The position numbers and the translations under genes are program-made. Under the pieces are notes generated by a model. That model saw only the letters and a program-made list of their open reading frames with translations. It had not been told where the DNA came from and ran no database searches. From Burkholderiales bacterium (GTDB lineage: Bacteria > Pseudomonadota > Gammaproteobacteria > Burkholderiales > Burkholderiaceae_C): a DNA stretch of 64,000 nt. Where the stretch lies: the NCBI GenBank assembly GCA_016223165.1, contig JACRPO010000005.1, positions 310,001-374,000 of the forward strand. Reading direction: 5' to 3'. This document shows positions 1 through 9,428 of the stretch, in pieces; positions within the stretch are counted from its first letter, which is position 1, and each line of letters starts with the position of its first letter.

Positions 1-401
1 AGGTGGCCAACGTCACCCTGCTCGACGCGCGCACGATCAGCGTGCAGCCCTGGGAGAAGGGCATGGGCCCGAAGATCGAGAAGGCCATCCGCGAGAGCGA
101 CCTCGGCCTGAACCCGAGCGCGCAGGGCGACCTGCTGCGCGTGCCGATGCCGGCGCTCACCGAAGAGCGCCGCAAGGAGCTGACGAAAGTCGTGCGCCAC
201 GCCGGCGAGGAGGCCAAGATCGCCGTGCGCGCCGTGCGCCGCGAGGCCAACGAGCATCTGAAGAAGCTGCTCAAGGACAAGCACGTGCCCGAGGACGAGG
301 AGAAGCGCGCCCAGGACGAGGTGCAGCGCCTCACCGACCGCGTGGTGGCCGAGATCGACCGCCTCGTGCACGGCAAGGAAGCCGAAGTGCTGGCGGTCTG
401 A
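1..401 (+). CDS. frr: Ribosome recycling factor, 3' part
   Basis: This is the C-terminal 132 or so residues of ribosome recycling factor, which with EF-G splits the post-termination ribosome so that it can start a new round. The reading frame is open to the left edge of the window, so the true start lies outside; the GTG at position 3 is an internal codon. Visible family features are the SDLGLNP stretch, the [15 protein letters not shown] segment and the charged long helix near the C-terminus. The family is about 185 residues long, so roughly 50 N-terminal residues are missing. It is followed 40 bases later by uppS, the usual order in proteobacteria. Identity is secure from motif match; the truncation is a window-edge effect. 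Confidence 0.95.
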   Translation, partial: VANVTLLDARTISVQPWEKGMGPKIEKAIRESDLGLNPSAQGDLLRVPMPALTEERRKELTKVVRHAGEEAKIAVRAVRREANEHLKKLLKDKHVPEDEEKRAQDEVQRLTDRVVAEIDRLVHGKEAEVLAV

Positions 402-441
402 ACACGACGCCGGACGCCTTCATCGCCGCCCTCGCCGCCGC

Positions 442-1206
442 ATGACTTCCGCTCTCGCACCCGAAGGCGACAAAGGCGAGCCGCGCAGCCAGGGCCTCGT
501 CCCTCGCCACGTGGCGGTGGTGATGGACGGCAACGGCCGCTGGGCGCGCGCGCGCTACATGCCGCGTTTCTTCGGCCACAAGGCCGGTGTCGACGCGTTG
601 GTGCGGGCGGTGAACCTGTTCGCCGACCGCGGCGTCGAGTACCTGAGCGTCTTCGCCTTCTCGTCCGAGAACTGGAAGCGGCCCTCCGAAGAGGTCTCCG
701 GGTTGATGAGCCTCGTGCTGGTGGCGGTGTCGAAGTACCTCGGCAAGCTGGCCAAGGACGGCGTGCGCATCCGCATCGTCGGCGACCGCTCTGCCGTCTC
801 CGACAAGCTGCGCGAGGCCTGGGAGCAGGCCGAGGCGCTGACGCGCGAGAACACGCGCATCACGCTGGCCGTGGCCTTCAACTACGGTGGCCGCTGGGAC
901 ATGGTGCAGGCGGCGCGCCGTGCCGTCGCCGAGGGCCTGGCGCCCGAACAGATCGACGAGACCTGGCTGAGCCGGCACATGGCGCTCGCGTTCGCGCCCG
1001 ACCCCGACCTCTTCATCCGCACCGGCGGCGAGATGCGCATCAGCAACTTCATGCTGTGGCAGTCGGCCTACGCTGAGTTCTACTTCACCGATTGCCTGTG
1101 GCCCGACTTCGGCGCCGAGGAGATCGACCGCGCCCTTGCCGCCTTCGCGCAGCGCGACCGGCGCTTCGGCATGATCCGGCCGCCCGTGGTGCAGGCCGCC
1201 GAGTAG
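442..1206 (+). CDS. uppS: Undecaprenyl diphosphate synthase (isoprenyl transferase)
   Basis: Cis-prenyltransferase that adds isopentenyl units to farnesyl diphosphate to make the C55 carrier for peptidoglycan and O-antigen. 254 residues, close to the family norm of about 250. The catalytic aspartate sits in VVMDGNGRWA (Asp29), followed by the substrate-binding GHKAG segment; the C-terminal signature reads RTGGEMRISNFMLWQ, where most members have RTSGE. The start ATG at 442 leaves a 21-residue N-terminal tail ahead of the conserved core; no strong Shine-Dalgarno is visible. It lies between frr and cdsA as in most proteobacteria. A structured repeat follows its stop codon before cdsA. Confidence 0.96.
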   Translation: MTSALAPEGDKGEPRSQGLVPRHVAVVMDGNGRWARARYMPRFFGHKAGVDALVRAVNLFADRGVEYLSVFAFSSENWKRPSEEVSGLMSLVLVAVSKYLGKLAKDGVRIRIVGDRSAVSDKLREAWEQAEALTRENTRITLAVAFNYGGRWDMVQAARRAVAEGLAPEQIDETWLSRHMALAFAPDPDLFIRTGGEMRISNFMLWQSAYAEFYFTDCLWPDFGAEEIDRALAAFAQRDRRFGMIRPPVVQAAE

Positions 1207-1210
1207 ATGA

Positions 1211-1290
1211 ATCCCCCCCGAAGCGCCTTCGGCGCCTCCCCCCCGGGGGGGCAACGCCAGTGGCCCGGCAAAGCCGGATCCACGGCGTCC
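1211..1290. repeat. Structured intergenic repeat element (REP-like)
   Basis: About 80 bases between uppS and cdsA fold into three adjacent hairpins. The first is GCGCC-TTC-GGCGC (1223-1235). The second is seven C followed directly by seven G (1238-1251). The third is a compound stem: ACGCC (1254-1258) with GGCGT (1284-1288), GTGG (1260-1263) with CCAC (1280-1283), and CCGGC (1265-1269) with GCCGG (1273-1277) around an AAA loop. I recall similar C-run/G-run intergenic elements from Burkholderiales genomes, but only one copy is present here, so calling it a dispersed repeat is inference. Confidence 0.55.
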
Positions 1291-1322
1291 CCTTGGCGGT
1301 GCCTGTACGAGGTGCTGCACGC

Positions 1323-2168
1323 ATGCTGCGCCAGCGGGTCATCACCGCGCTGATCCTCGTCGGGATCATGTTCGCCGCCCTGGCGGCGCCGAGCCCGTGG
1401 CCGTTTGCGCTCGTGACGCTCGGGCTGCTGGCGGCCGGGGCCTGGGAGTGGGGGCGGCTGAACGGCGCCGCCGCCGCGGTGTCGTGGGCGCTCGGAGCGC
1501 TGATGGGGCTGGCCGGGATCGTCGCCGTCGCGAGCGGGCTTGCCGGCGCCTCGCCGGGCGGTGGCTGGTGGATCGCCGTCGCCGTGTGGGCACTGGGCGG
1601 TGCGCTCGTGCTCAAGCGCGGCGTGCAGGCCTGGCCGCACACGCCGCGCGTGCTGCGCTGGCTGCTCGGGCTCGCGTTGCTGATGCTGGCGTGGGCGGCG
1701 CTGATCGGCGCGCGCGCCATCGGAATCAACTTCATGCTCTCGATGCTGTGCGTGGTGTGGATGGCCGACATCGCCGCCTACTTCGGCGGCAAGGCCTGGG
1801 GTCGCCACAAGCTGGCCCCGGCCATCAGCCCTGGCAAGAGCTGGGAGGGCGTATGGTCGGGCATGGCGGGGGTGTTGGTGCTCGCGGCGGTGTGGATGGT
1901 CCTGGACCGGCAGTTCGGCTTCGATGGCCCGAGCCTCTACACGCGGCTCGTGCAGGGGCACGGCTGGGTGGTCACGGTGCTCGCCTTGCTTGCGCTGTGC
2001 ATGCTGAGCGTGGTCGGCGACCTCATCGAATCGCTCGTCAAGCGTGCCGCCGGCGCCAAGGACAGCAGCCGGTTGCTGCCCGGGCATGGCGGCGTGCTCG
2101 ACCGTGTCGACGCGCTGCTGCCGGTGATGCCCGCCGTGCTGGCGCTGCTCAGCCTGACGCCACGATGA
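1323..2168 (+). CDS. cdsA: Phosphatidate cytidylyltransferase (CDP-diglyceride synthase)
   Basis: Makes CDP-diacylglycerol from phosphatidate and CTP at the inner membrane, the branch point for phosphatidylethanolamine and phosphatidylglycerol. 281 residues with several hydrophobic segments. Near the C-terminus it carries the full family signature: S-x-x-K-R, then K-D, then LPGHGG and LDRVD. The ATG at 1323 begins MLRQRVITAL, the usual N-terminus; the frame is open further upstream, but that part would run through the structured repeat and is not protein-like. The stop overlaps the dxr start (ATGA at 2165-2168), which indicates translational coupling. Confidence 0.95.
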   Translation: MLRQRVITALILVGIMFAALAAPSPWPFALVTLGLLAAGAWEWGRLNGAAAAVSWALGALMGLAGIVAVASGLAGASPGGGWWIAVAVWALGGALVLKRGVQAWPHTPRVLRWLLGLALLMLAWAALIGARAIGINFMLSMLCVVWMADIAAYFGGKAWGRHKLAPAISPGKSWEGVWSGMAGVLVLAAVWMVLDRQFGFDGPSLYTRLVQGHGWVVTVLALLALCMLSVVGDLIESLVKRAAGAKDSSRLLPGHGGVLDRVDALLPVMPAVLALLSLTPR

Positions 2169-3376
2169 AGACCGACCAGGCACCCACCGGGCAACGGCGA
2201 CGCGTCGCCATCCTCGGCTCCACGGGCTCGATCGGCGTGAGCACGCTCGACGTGGTCGCGCGCCATCCGGACCGCTTCGAGGTCTTCGGCCTCTCGAGCC
2301 ACCAGCGCGTGGCCGAGCTGGTCGAGCAGTGCCTGCGCTTCCAGCCGCGCGTTGCCGTGCTGCCCGATCGTGCCCGCGCGCAGGAAGCGCGCCACCTGCT
2401 CGCCGAGCGCGGCAGCCGCACGGAGGTGCTCGAGGGCGCGCGGGCCCTGAGTCAGCTGGCGAGCGCCGGCGAGGTCGACACGGTCATGGCGGCCATCGTC
2501 GGCGCCGCCGGCCTGCCCGCCTGCATGGCGGCGGCGTCGGCCGGCAAGCGCCTGCTGCTGGCCAACAAGGAGGCGCTCGTCGTCGGCGGCGCGCTCTTCA
2601 TGCGCGCGGTGGCCGAAGGCGGCGCGACGCTGTTGCCCATCGACAGCGAGCACTCGGCCATCTTCCAGTGCCTGCCCGAGGACCGCAGCGGCTGGGGCCG
2701 GCACATCGACCACATCGTGCTCACTGCCAGCGGTGGCCCGTTCCGCGGCCGCGACCCCGAGAGCCTGCACGGCGTCACGCCTGCGCAGGCGGTGGCGCAT
2801 CCGAACTGGGTGATGGGGCGCAAGATCTCGGTCGACTCGGCGACGATGATGAACAAGGCGCTCGAGGTCATCGAGGCGCGCTGGCTCTTCGACCTCTCGC
2901 CCGCGCAGGTGCGCGTCGTCATCCACCCGCAGAGCATCGTGCACTCGATGGTCGTATGCCACGATGCCTCGGTGCTGGCGCAGATGGGCACGCCGGACAT
3001 GCGCGTGCCCATCGCATACGGGTTGAGCTTCCCGGAACGCATCGCCTCCGGTGCACCCCGCCTCGACTTCCTGCAGCTGCAGGGGCTCACCTTCGAGGCG
3101 GTGGACGAGCGTCTCTTCCCCGGGCTCGGCCTCGCCTGGCAGGCGCTGGCCGCGCCGCCCGGCACGACGGCGGTGCTCAATGCCGCCAACGAAGTGGCCG
3201 TCGAGTGTTTCCTGCAGGGAACCATCCGCTTCACCGACATTCACACGGTGAATGCGCGCACCGTCGAGAGGCTGACGCCGGTGCTCGCAGCCTCGGCGAC
3301 GCTCGACGACCTGCTCGAACTCGACCGGCGGGCGCGCGACGAGGCCGCGCGCACGGTGCGCGCCCTGGCCCTGTGA
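2165..3376 (+). CDS. dxr: 1-deoxy-D-xylulose 5-phosphate reductoisomerase
   Basis: Second step of the non-mevalonate isoprenoid pathway: NADPH-dependent rearrangement of DXP to methylerythritol phosphate in the cytoplasm. 403 residues, typical length. The Rossmann motif GSTGSIG spans residues 18-24. The metal- and substrate-binding stretches PIDSEHSAIFQ and SVDSATMMNKALEVIEA are intact. The start is fixed by the 4-base overlap with cdsA. Being in one operon with uppS ties precursor supply to undecaprenyl carrier synthesis. Confidence 0.96.
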   Translation: MKTDQAPTGQRRRVAILGSTGSIGVSTLDVVARHPDRFEVFGLSSHQRVAELVEQCLRFQPRVAVLPDRARAQEARHLLAERGSRTEVLEGARALSQLASAGEVDTVMAAIVGAAGLPACMAAASAGKRLLLANKEALVVGGALFMRAVAEGGATLLPIDSEHSAIFQCLPEDRSGWGRHIDHIVLTASGGPFRGRDPESLHGVTPAQAVAHPNWVMGRKISVDSATMMNKALEVIEARWLFDLSPAQVRVVIHPQSIVHSMVVCHDASVLAQMGTPDMRVPIAYGLSFPERIASGAPRLDFLQLQGLTFEAVDERLFPGLGLAWQALAAPPGTTAVLNAANEVAVECFLQGTIRFTDIHTVNARTVERLTPVLAASATLDDLLELDRRARDEAARTVRALAL

Positions 3377-3473
3377 AGACGCCCCAGGCAGCCAGGTCGG
3401 CAACCCGCTCGGCAAGCAGGTCGCTACCCCAGCAAGAGCCGCGCGGACCACGCGCCCCACGAGGCACACCTCC

Positions 3474-4871
3474 ATGACCTATCTCATCGGCCTCATCGTC
3501 ACGCTCGGCCTGCTCATCGTCGTGCACGAGTACGGGCACTACCGCGTCGCGGTGGCCTGCGGCGTCAAGGTGCAGCGCTTCTCGGTCGGCTTCGGCCGCG
3601 TGCTGTGGCGCCGGCAACGCTCGCCCGACGCGACCGAGTTCGTGGTCTGCGCGCTGCCGCTGGGCGGCTACGTGCGCATGCTCGACGAACGCGAAGGCAG
3701 CGTGCCCGCCGAGCAACTCGGCCAGGCCTTCAACCGCAAGTCGCTCAGGCAGCGCAGCGCCATCGTCGCTGCCGGCCCGTTGGCCAACCTGGCGCTGGCG
3801 GTGCTGCTCTTCGCCGGCGCCTACTGGGTGGGCATGGAGGAGCCGAAGGCCGTGCTCGGCCCCTCGGTGCCGGGCAGCCTGGCCGAGCGCGCCGGCCTCA
3901 AGAGCGGCGACTGGGTGCGCGCGATGGCCGACGCCGGCAGCGGCGGCGACAGCGTCCAATGGCGCGACGTGCAGTCCATGAACGACCTCATGTGGCGCCT
4001 GACGCAGGCGGCGCTGCAGCGCGAACCCGTGCGCCTGCAGGTGAGTGACCGCGACGGACGTGGATCGCGCACGCTGCTGCTCGACCTCGCGACCTTCGAG
4101 CCGCGTGACGTGGACGGTGCGCTCGCGCGCAAGATCGGGCTCGGTGCCGCCTTCGGTGAGCCGGTGCTCGGCCGGCTCAAGGAGGCCGGCCCGGCCGTGC
4201 GTGCCGGCCTTGCCGAGGGCGACCGCGTGCTCAGCATCGACGGCCGGTCGGTGCCCGACGCGCAGAGCCTGCGCGAGCGCATCCGCGCCTCGGCCGCCGC
4301 GGCCGCGCCCGGTGCCAAGGACGCACCGGTGCAGCGCTGGCTCGTCGAGCGCGCCGGCCGCAGCCTCGAGATCCAGGTCGCGCCGCGCATCGACACTTCG
4401 GTGACCCCGCCCATCGGCCGCATCGAAGCCTATGTCGGCACGCCGCCGGCGATGGTGACGGTGCGGCACGGACCCTGGGACGGCATCGTCGGCGGCTTCG
4501 AGCGCATGTGGGACACGTCGCTCTTCACGCTCAAGATGCTCGGCCGCATGCTCATCGGCGAGGCCTCGATCAAGAACCTCTCGGGCCCGATCAGCATCGC
4601 CGACTACGCCGGGCAATCGGTGCAGCAGGGGCCGGCGCGCTTCCTCGAGTTCCTGGCCATCGTCAGCGTCAGCCTCGGCGTGCTCAACCTGCTGCCGCTG
4701 CCCATGCTCGATGGCGGCCATCTCATGGTTTACATTTTCGAAGGCGTCACCGGCCGCGCGGTGTCCGAGGAATGGCTCGCGCGGCTGCAGCGCGGCGGCA
4801 TCGCGGTGCTGCTGATGATGATGTCGGTGGCGCTGTACAACGACGTGGCCCGGCTGCTCGGGCTGCACTGA
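3474..4871 (+). CDS. rseP: Site-2 intramembrane zinc metalloprotease RseP
   Basis: Inner membrane protease that cuts anti-sigma factors inside the membrane during envelope stress and clears signal peptide remnants. 465 residues. The zinc motif HEYGH is at residues 18-22 in the first transmembrane helix, and the second active-site motif NLLPLPMLDGGH lies near the C-terminus. Two PDZ-like segments occupy the middle, the usual layout. It sits between dxr and bamA as in E. coli. The 97-base gap after dxr is longer than most in this operon and shows no clear promoter. Confidence 0.95.
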   Translation: MTYLIGLIVTLGLLIVVHEYGHYRVAVACGVKVQRFSVGFGRVLWRRQRSPDATEFVVCALPLGGYVRMLDEREGSVPAEQLGQAFNRKSLRQRSAIVAAGPLANLALAVLLFAGAYWVGMEEPKAVLGPSVPGSLAERAGLKSGDWVRAMADAGSGGDSVQWRDVQSMNDLMWRLTQAALQREPVRLQVSDRDGRGSRTLLLDLATFEPRDVDGALARKIGLGAAFGEPVLGRLKEAGPAVRAGLAEGDRVLSIDGRSVPDAQSLRERIRASAAAAAPGAKDAPVQRWLVERAGRSLEIQVAPRIDTSVTPPIGRIEAYVGTPPAMVTVRHGPWDGIVGGFERMWDTSLFTLKMLGRMLIGEASIKNLSGPISIADYAGQSVQQGPARFLEFLAIVSVSLGVLNLLPLPMLDGGHLMVYIFEGVTGRAVSEEWLARLQRGGIAVLLMMMSVALYNDVARLLGLH

Positions 4872-4886
4872 TCCTTCCCCCTCCCG

Positions 4887-7193
4887 ATGGTTCCTGCCTT
4901 TTCGAGCGGCGCATCCCGCGCCGCCGTGACCCTGATCGTGGCCGTCGCCGCCGTGGCGGTCGCCCCGGCGGCGCGCGCCGTGGCCCCGTTCGTCATCAAG
5001 GACATCCGCGTCGAGGGCCTGCAGCGCACCGACCCCGGCAGCGTGTTCGCAGCGCTGCCCTTCCGCATCGGCGACACCTACACCGACGACAAGGGCTCGG
5101 CGGCGCTGCGGGCGCTGTTCGCCACGGGCCTGTTCAAGGACGTGCGCATCGACATCGAGGGCGAGGTCGCCGTCATCATCGTCGACGAGCGGGCCATCAT
5201 CGCCAACGTCAACTTCGTCGGCCTGCGCGAGTTCGACAAGGACCCGCTGCTGAAGTCGCTCAAGGACAACGGCATCGGCGAGGGCCTGCCCTACGACCGC
5301 GCGCTCATCGACCGCGCCGAGCAGGAGATCAAGCGCCAGTACCTGAGCCGCAGCCTGTACGGTGCCGAGGTCGTGACGACGGTGACGCCGATCGAGCGCA
5401 ACCGCGTCAACATCACCTTCACGATGAACGAGGGCGATGCGGCCAAGGTGTCGTCGGTGTCCATCGCCGGCATGAGCGCCTTCAGCGAGTCGACGCTGCT
5501 CGAGCAGATGGAGCTGTCGGCCACCGGCTGGTTCAGCTGGTACTCGAAGAACGACCGCTACGCGCGCAGCAAGCTCAATGCCGACCTCGAGCGGCTGCGC
5601 GCCTACTACATCAACCGCGGCTACCTCGAGTTCGCCATCGAGTCGACGCAGGTGACGATCTCGCCCGACAAGCAGAGCATCGCCATCGCCATCTCGGTGC
5701 GCGAGGGCCAGCCCTACACGGTGACGGCCGTCAAGCTCGAGGGCGACTACCTCGGCAAGGAGGCCGAGTTCCAGGCGCTCGTGCAGCTGCGCCCGGGCCA
5801 GCCGTATCGCGGCGAGGCGGTCACCGCCACCGCGAAGGCCTTCACCGAGCGCTTCGGCCAGTACGGCTACGCGTTCGCGCGCGTCGAGCAGCGGCCCGAG
5901 ATCGACCGCGCCACCGGGCAGGTGGCGGTGGTGCTGATGGCCAGCCCCGAACGCCGCGTCTACGTGCGCCGCATCGACGTCGCCGGCAACACGCGCACGC
6001 GCGACGAGGTGATCCGGCGCGAGTTCCGCCAGCTCGAGGCGGCCTGGTACGACGCGACGCTGATCCGCCTGTCCAAGGAGCGGCTCAACCGCCTGAGCTT
6101 CTTCGCCGAGGTCGAGGTCGAGACCAGCGAGGTGCCCGGCGCGCCCGACCAGGTCGATCTCGTCGTCACGGTGAAGGAAAAGCCCACCGGCAACCTCAAC
6201 CTCGGCGCCGGCTACTCCAACGCCGAGAAGTTCACCTTCACCGCCGGCATCCGCCAGGACAACGCCTTCGGCACGGGCAACTCGATCGGCCTGGAGGTCA
6301 ACACCAGCAAGACGCAGCGGGCGCTGGTGATCAACACCTACGATCCCTACTTCACCGTCGACGGCATCTCGCGCTCGATCGACCTGATCTACCGAAAGGG
6401 GCGGGCGCTCAACCAGCTCATCGACGAGTACGAGACCGGCAACCAACGGCTGGGCGTGACCTTCGGCGTGCCGTTCTCCGAGTACGACACGGTGTTCATG
6501 GGCATCGCCGCCGACCGCCAGGTGATCGGCACGGCGGTCGGCCTGCCGCTGGCTTACCTGAACTATCGCGTGCTCTTCGGCGAGAAGAGCATGGCCTACC
6601 CGCTGACGCTGGGCTGGGCGCGCGACGCCCGCGACAGCGTGCTCGTGCCGACGACGGGCCGCTACCAGCGCGTCAACTTCGAGTACAGCTTTGCTGGCGA
6701 CGTGCGCTACACGCGCACCAACCTGCAGTACCAGGAGTACTTCCCGCTGCCGGCGCGGCTCGTGCTCGGCGTGAATGCCGAGCTCGGCTGGGGCAAGGGC
6801 CTCGGCGGCAAGCCGTTCCCGGTGTTCAAGAACTTCTACGGCGGCGGTCTCGGCACGGTGCGCGTGCTCGAGCAGGGTTCGCTCGGCATCATCGACCCCA
6901 CCGGGGCCTACATCGGCGGCGCCAAGCGGCTCAACCTGAACTCCGAGCTGTACTTTCCGGTGCCCGGCACCGGCAACGACAAGTCGCTGCGCATCTTCGC
7001 CTTCACCGACGCCGGCAACGTGTGGCGCGAGGACGAGAAGGTCACCGAGTCGTCGCTGCGCGTCTCCGCCGGGGTGGGGCTTTCCTGGATCTCCCCGGTG
7101 GGGCCGCTGAAGCTCTCCTGGGGCTCGCCGGTGCGCGTGCAGCGCAACGATAGAATCCAGCGCTTCCAATTCCAGATCGGGACCGCGTTCTGA
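4887..7193 (+). CDS. bamA: Outer membrane protein assembly factor BamA
   Basis: Central Omp85 component of the BAM complex, which folds beta-barrel proteins into the outer membrane. 768 residues. An N-terminal signal peptide is visible, with likely cleavage after about residue 31 (PAARA-VA), then five POTRA repeats to about residue 430 and a C-terminal 16-strand barrel. It ends in an aromatic C-terminal signal (FQFQIGTAF) with terminal Phe, as expected for a BAM substrate. Its stop overlaps the skp start by one base. Order rseP-bamA-skp-lpxD matches enterobacteria. Confidence 0.96.
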   Translation: MVPAFSSGASRAAVTLIVAVAAVAVAPAARAVAPFVIKDIRVEGLQRTDPGSVFAALPFRIGDTYTDDKGSAALRALFATGLFKDVRIDIEGEVAVIIVDERAIIANVNFVGLREFDKDPLLKSLKDNGIGEGLPYDRALIDRAEQEIKRQYLSRSLYGAEVVTTVTPIERNRVNITFTMNEGDAAKVSSVSIAGMSAFSESTLLEQMELSATGWFSWYSKNDRYARSKLNADLERLRAYYINRGYLEFAIESTQVTISPDKQSIAIAISVREGQPYTVTAVKLEGDYLGKEAEFQALVQLRPGQPYRGEAVTATAKAFTERFGQYGYAFARVEQRPEIDRATGQVAVVLMASPERRVYVRRIDVAGNTRTRDEVIRREFRQLEAAWYDATLIRLSKERLNRLSFFAEVEVETSEVPGAPDQVDLVVTVKEKPTGNLNLGAGYSNAEKFTFTAGIRQDNAFGTGNSIGLEVNTSKTQRALVINTYDPYFTVDGISRSIDLIYRKGRALNQLIDEYETGNQRLGVTFGVPFSEYDTVFMGIAADRQVIGTAVGLPLAYLNYRVLFGEKSMAYPLTLGWARDARDSVLVPTTGRYQRVNFEYSFAGDVRYTRTNLQYQEYFPLPARLVLGVNAELGWGKGLGGKPFPVFKNFYGGGLGTVRVLEQGSLGIIDPTGAYIGGAKRLNLNSELYFPVPGTGNDKSLRIFAFTDAGNVWREDEKVTESSLRVSAGVGLSWISPVGPLKLSWGSPVRVQRNDRIQRFQFQIGTAF

Positions 7194-7813
7194 TGATGCC
7201 CTCCGTTGCCATTCGCGCCCCTGGCGGATCGATCCGTTCGCGACTTCCCGCCCCGGCCCGCGCGCGTTCCGTTGCCCGTGTCCCTGCCTATGCCCGGGCC
7301 TGGGCCTCGGCCGCAGCCTTCGTCATTGCGGCGGCGGCCAGCGGTGCTGCCGTGGCGCAGGACGTGCTGAAGATCGGCTACGTCAACAGCGAGCGCGTGC
7401 TGCGCGAGGCCACGCCGGCCAAGGCAGCGCAGGCCAAGCTCGAGTCGGAGTTCAGCCGCCGCGAGTCGGAGCTCAAGGACGCGGCGGCGCGCCTGAAGGC
7501 GGCCGCCGACAAGCTCGACAAGGACGGCCCCACGCTCATCGAGTCCGAGCGAGTGCGCCGGCAGCGCGAGCTGGTCGATCAGGACCGCGAACTCACGCGC
7601 AAGCGGCGCGAATTCCAGGAAGACCTGAACCAGCGCCGTAACGAAGAGCTGGCCGCCGTGGTCGAGCGCGCCAACAAGGTGATCCGGCAGATCTTCGACG
7701 CCGAGAAGTTCGACCTCATCCTGCAGGAGGTCGTCTTCGCCGGGCCGCGCGTCGACATTACCGACAAGGTGATCAAGGCCCTCAACGCCCAGCCCGCCAC
7801 GGGCGGCAAGTGA
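7193..7813 (+). CDS. skp: Periplasmic chaperone Skp (OmpH family)
   Basis: Trimeric periplasmic chaperone that holds unfolded outer membrane proteins on their way to BamA. 206 residues against about 160 in E. coli. The extra length is an arginine-rich N-terminal part ahead of a hydrophobic stretch, with likely signal cleavage after Ala55 (AAVA-QD). The mature part begins KIGYVNSERVLRE and continues as a charged helical hairpin, as in the family. Two ATGs overlap the bamA stop (7193 and 7196). The 35-residue arginine-rich leader before the hydrophobic core is long for a signal peptide, so the real start may be a later non-ATG codon. Confidence 0.88.
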   Translation: MMPSVAIRAPGGSIRSRLPAPARARSVARVPAYARAWASAAAFVIAAAASGAAVAQDVLKIGYVNSERVLREATPAKAAQAKLESEFSRRESELKDAAARLKAAADKLDKDGPTLIESERVRRQRELVDQDRELTRKRREFQEDLNQRRNEELAAVVERANKVIRQIFDAEKFDLILQEVVFAGPRVDITDKVIKALNAQPATGGK

Positions 7814-7858
7814 GCCGCGGCCGCGCCCCCGGCCCGTCCAGCCGATAGAGCCGGCAAC

Positions 7859-8938
7859 ATGGGCCACCGCGTCGGCGAGCTGGCCCGGTATCTCGGCGGC
7901 GAGCTGCTCGGCCCGGCCGCACTCGAGGTCACGAAGATCGCGCCGCTGGCCGAGGCCGGCGGCGACAGCATCACCTTCCTCGCGCAGGCGAAGTTCGTGC
8001 CGCAACTGGCGGGCAGCGCGGCCGGCTGCATCATCGTCGCGCAGGCCGAGCGCGCGGCGGCCGAAGCACGCGTGGCGGCCGGGCGCGGCGCGGTCATCCT
8101 CTGCGCCGATCCCTATCTCGCCTTCGCGCGCCTGACGCAGTGGTGGGCCGCGGCGACGCGCGTGCGCCCGGCGCCGGGCGTGCACCCCACGGCCATCGTC
8201 GAACCCGGCGTGCGCATGCATGCCTCGGTGCATGTCGGCGCCCTGGCCTACGTGGGCGCCGGTGCCGAGCTCGGCGAGGGCAGCGTCGTCGGTGTGCAGT
8301 CGCATGTCGGCGCCGGCGCCTCGCTCGGCGCGGGCACGGTGCTGATGCCGCGCGTGCTCTTCGCGCAAGGCTGCCGCATCGGCGCGCGCGGACTCGTGCA
8401 CGGCGGCGCGGTCATCGGTGCCGACGGCTTCGGCTTCGCGCCGCACGAGGGCCGCTGGGAGAAGATCGAGCAGCTCGGCAGCGTCGCCATCGGCGACGAT
8501 GTCGAGATCGGCGCCAACACCTGCATCGACCGCGGTGCGCTCGGCGACACCGTGCTCGAGGACGGCGTGAAGATCGACAACCTCGTGCAGATCGCGCACA
8601 ACGTGCGCATCGGCGCGCACACCGCCTTCGCCGGCTGCGCCGCGGTGGCGGGCAGTGCGCGCATCGGCCGCCATTGCACGATCGGCGGTGCCGCGCGCAT
8701 CCTCGGCCACCTCGAGATCGTCGACCACGTGCACATCACCGCGACCACACTCGTCAGCCGCTCCATCCTGAAGCCGGGCCAGTACAGCGGCGCCTTCCCG
8801 TTCGACGACAATGCCTCCTGGGAGAAGAATGCGGCGACACTGCGGCAGCTGCATTCGTTGCGGGACCGCCTGCGCGCGGTGGAAAAGGGTCTCGCGGGGG
8901 CCCTCGAGAAGTCGCTGGAGAAGAAGACCCCATCATGA
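7859..8938 (+). CDS. lpxD: UDP-3-O-acylglucosamine N-acyltransferase
   Basis: Third step of lipid A synthesis: transfers a 3-hydroxyacyl chain from ACP to the 2-amino group of UDP-3-O-acylglucosamine. 359 residues, slightly longer than E. coli LpxD (341). An N-terminal uridine-binding domain is followed by hexapeptide repeats forming a left-handed beta-helix, seen as regular isoleucine/valine-glycine spacing from about residue 100 to 300. The catalytic histidine is in [14 protein letters not shown]. The stop overlaps fabZ by ATGA. Confidence 0.95.
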   Translation: MGHRVGELARYLGGELLGPAALEVTKIAPLAEAGGDSITFLAQAKFVPQLAGSAAGCIIVAQAERAAAEARVAAGRGAVILCADPYLAFARLTQWWAAATRVRPAPGVHPTAIVEPGVRMHASVHVGALAYVGAGAELGEGSVVGVQSHVGAGASLGAGTVLMPRVLFAQGCRIGARGLVHGGAVIGADGFGFAPHEGRWEKIEQLGSVAIGDDVEIGANTCIDRGALGDTVLEDGVKIDNLVQIAHNVRIGAHTAFAGCAAVAGSARIGRHCTIGGAARILGHLEIVDHVHITATTLVSRSILKPGQYSGAFPFDDNASWEKNAATLRQLHSLRDRLRAVEKGLAGALEKSLEKKTPS

Positions 8939-9381
8939 GCACCGGCATGGACATCCAAGAGATCCTGAAGACGCTGCCGCACCGATTTCCCTTCGTCCTG
9001 GTCGACCGCGTGCTCCAGCTCGACAAGGGTCAATATGCCAAGGCCATCAAGAACGTCAGCATCAACGAGCCGTTCTTCCAGGGGCACTTCCCGGCCAGGC
9101 CGGTCATGCCCGGCGTGCTCGTCATCGAGGCGCTCGCGCAGGCCGCGGCCATGCTGGCCTTCGTCACCAAGGGCACCGAGGCGGGTGGCGACAAGGTGGT
9201 CTACCTGGTCGGCGTCGACGGCGCGCGCTTCAAGCGGCCTGTGGTGCCCGGCGACCAGCTCATGCTCGAGGTCTGGCAAGAGCGCGTGAAGGGCGGCATC
9301 CACAAGTACCGCACGCGTGCCAGCGTCGAGGGGCAGCTGGTGGCCGAGTGCGAGATCATGTGCACCGAGCGCGAGGTCTGA
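8935..9381 (+). CDS. fabZ: 3-hydroxyacyl-ACP dehydratase FabZ
   Basis: Dehydrates 3-hydroxyacyl-ACP in fatty acid elongation and competes with LpxA/LpxD for the same substrate, which explains its place in the lipid A operon. 148 residues, normal hot-dog-fold length. [13 protein letters not shown] carries the catalytic histidine, and the second motif [16 protein letters not shown] is followed by the catalytic glutamate in VIEALAQ. The start ATG at 8935 overlaps the lpxD stop by 4 bases; an upstream open frame reads in the shadow of lpxD and was ignored. Confidence 0.96.
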   Translation: MSTGMDIQEILKTLPHRFPFVLVDRVLQLDKGQYAKAIKNVSINEPFFQGHFPARPVMPGVLVIEALAQAAAMLAFVTKGTEAGGDKVVYLVGVDGARFKRPVVPGDQLMLEVWQERVKGGIHKYRTRASVEGQLVAECEIMCTEREV

Positions 9382-9428
9382 AGGCGCCGCCCTCGCCGCG
9401 GACCCCGCTGCAAGCCTCGCGCATCGCC

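Noticed and set aside
7151-7156. TAGAAT near the end of bamA as an internal promoter for skp
   Set aside because: The hexamer matches a -10, but no -35 is seen and skp overlaps bamA by one base; coupling is enough.
3231-7169. A 1312-residue open frame on the minus strand across rseP and bamA
   Set aside because: It is antisense to two genes with complete conserved motifs. Its composition (His, Arg, Ala, Glu rich) is what reading high-GC codons on the opposite strand gives.
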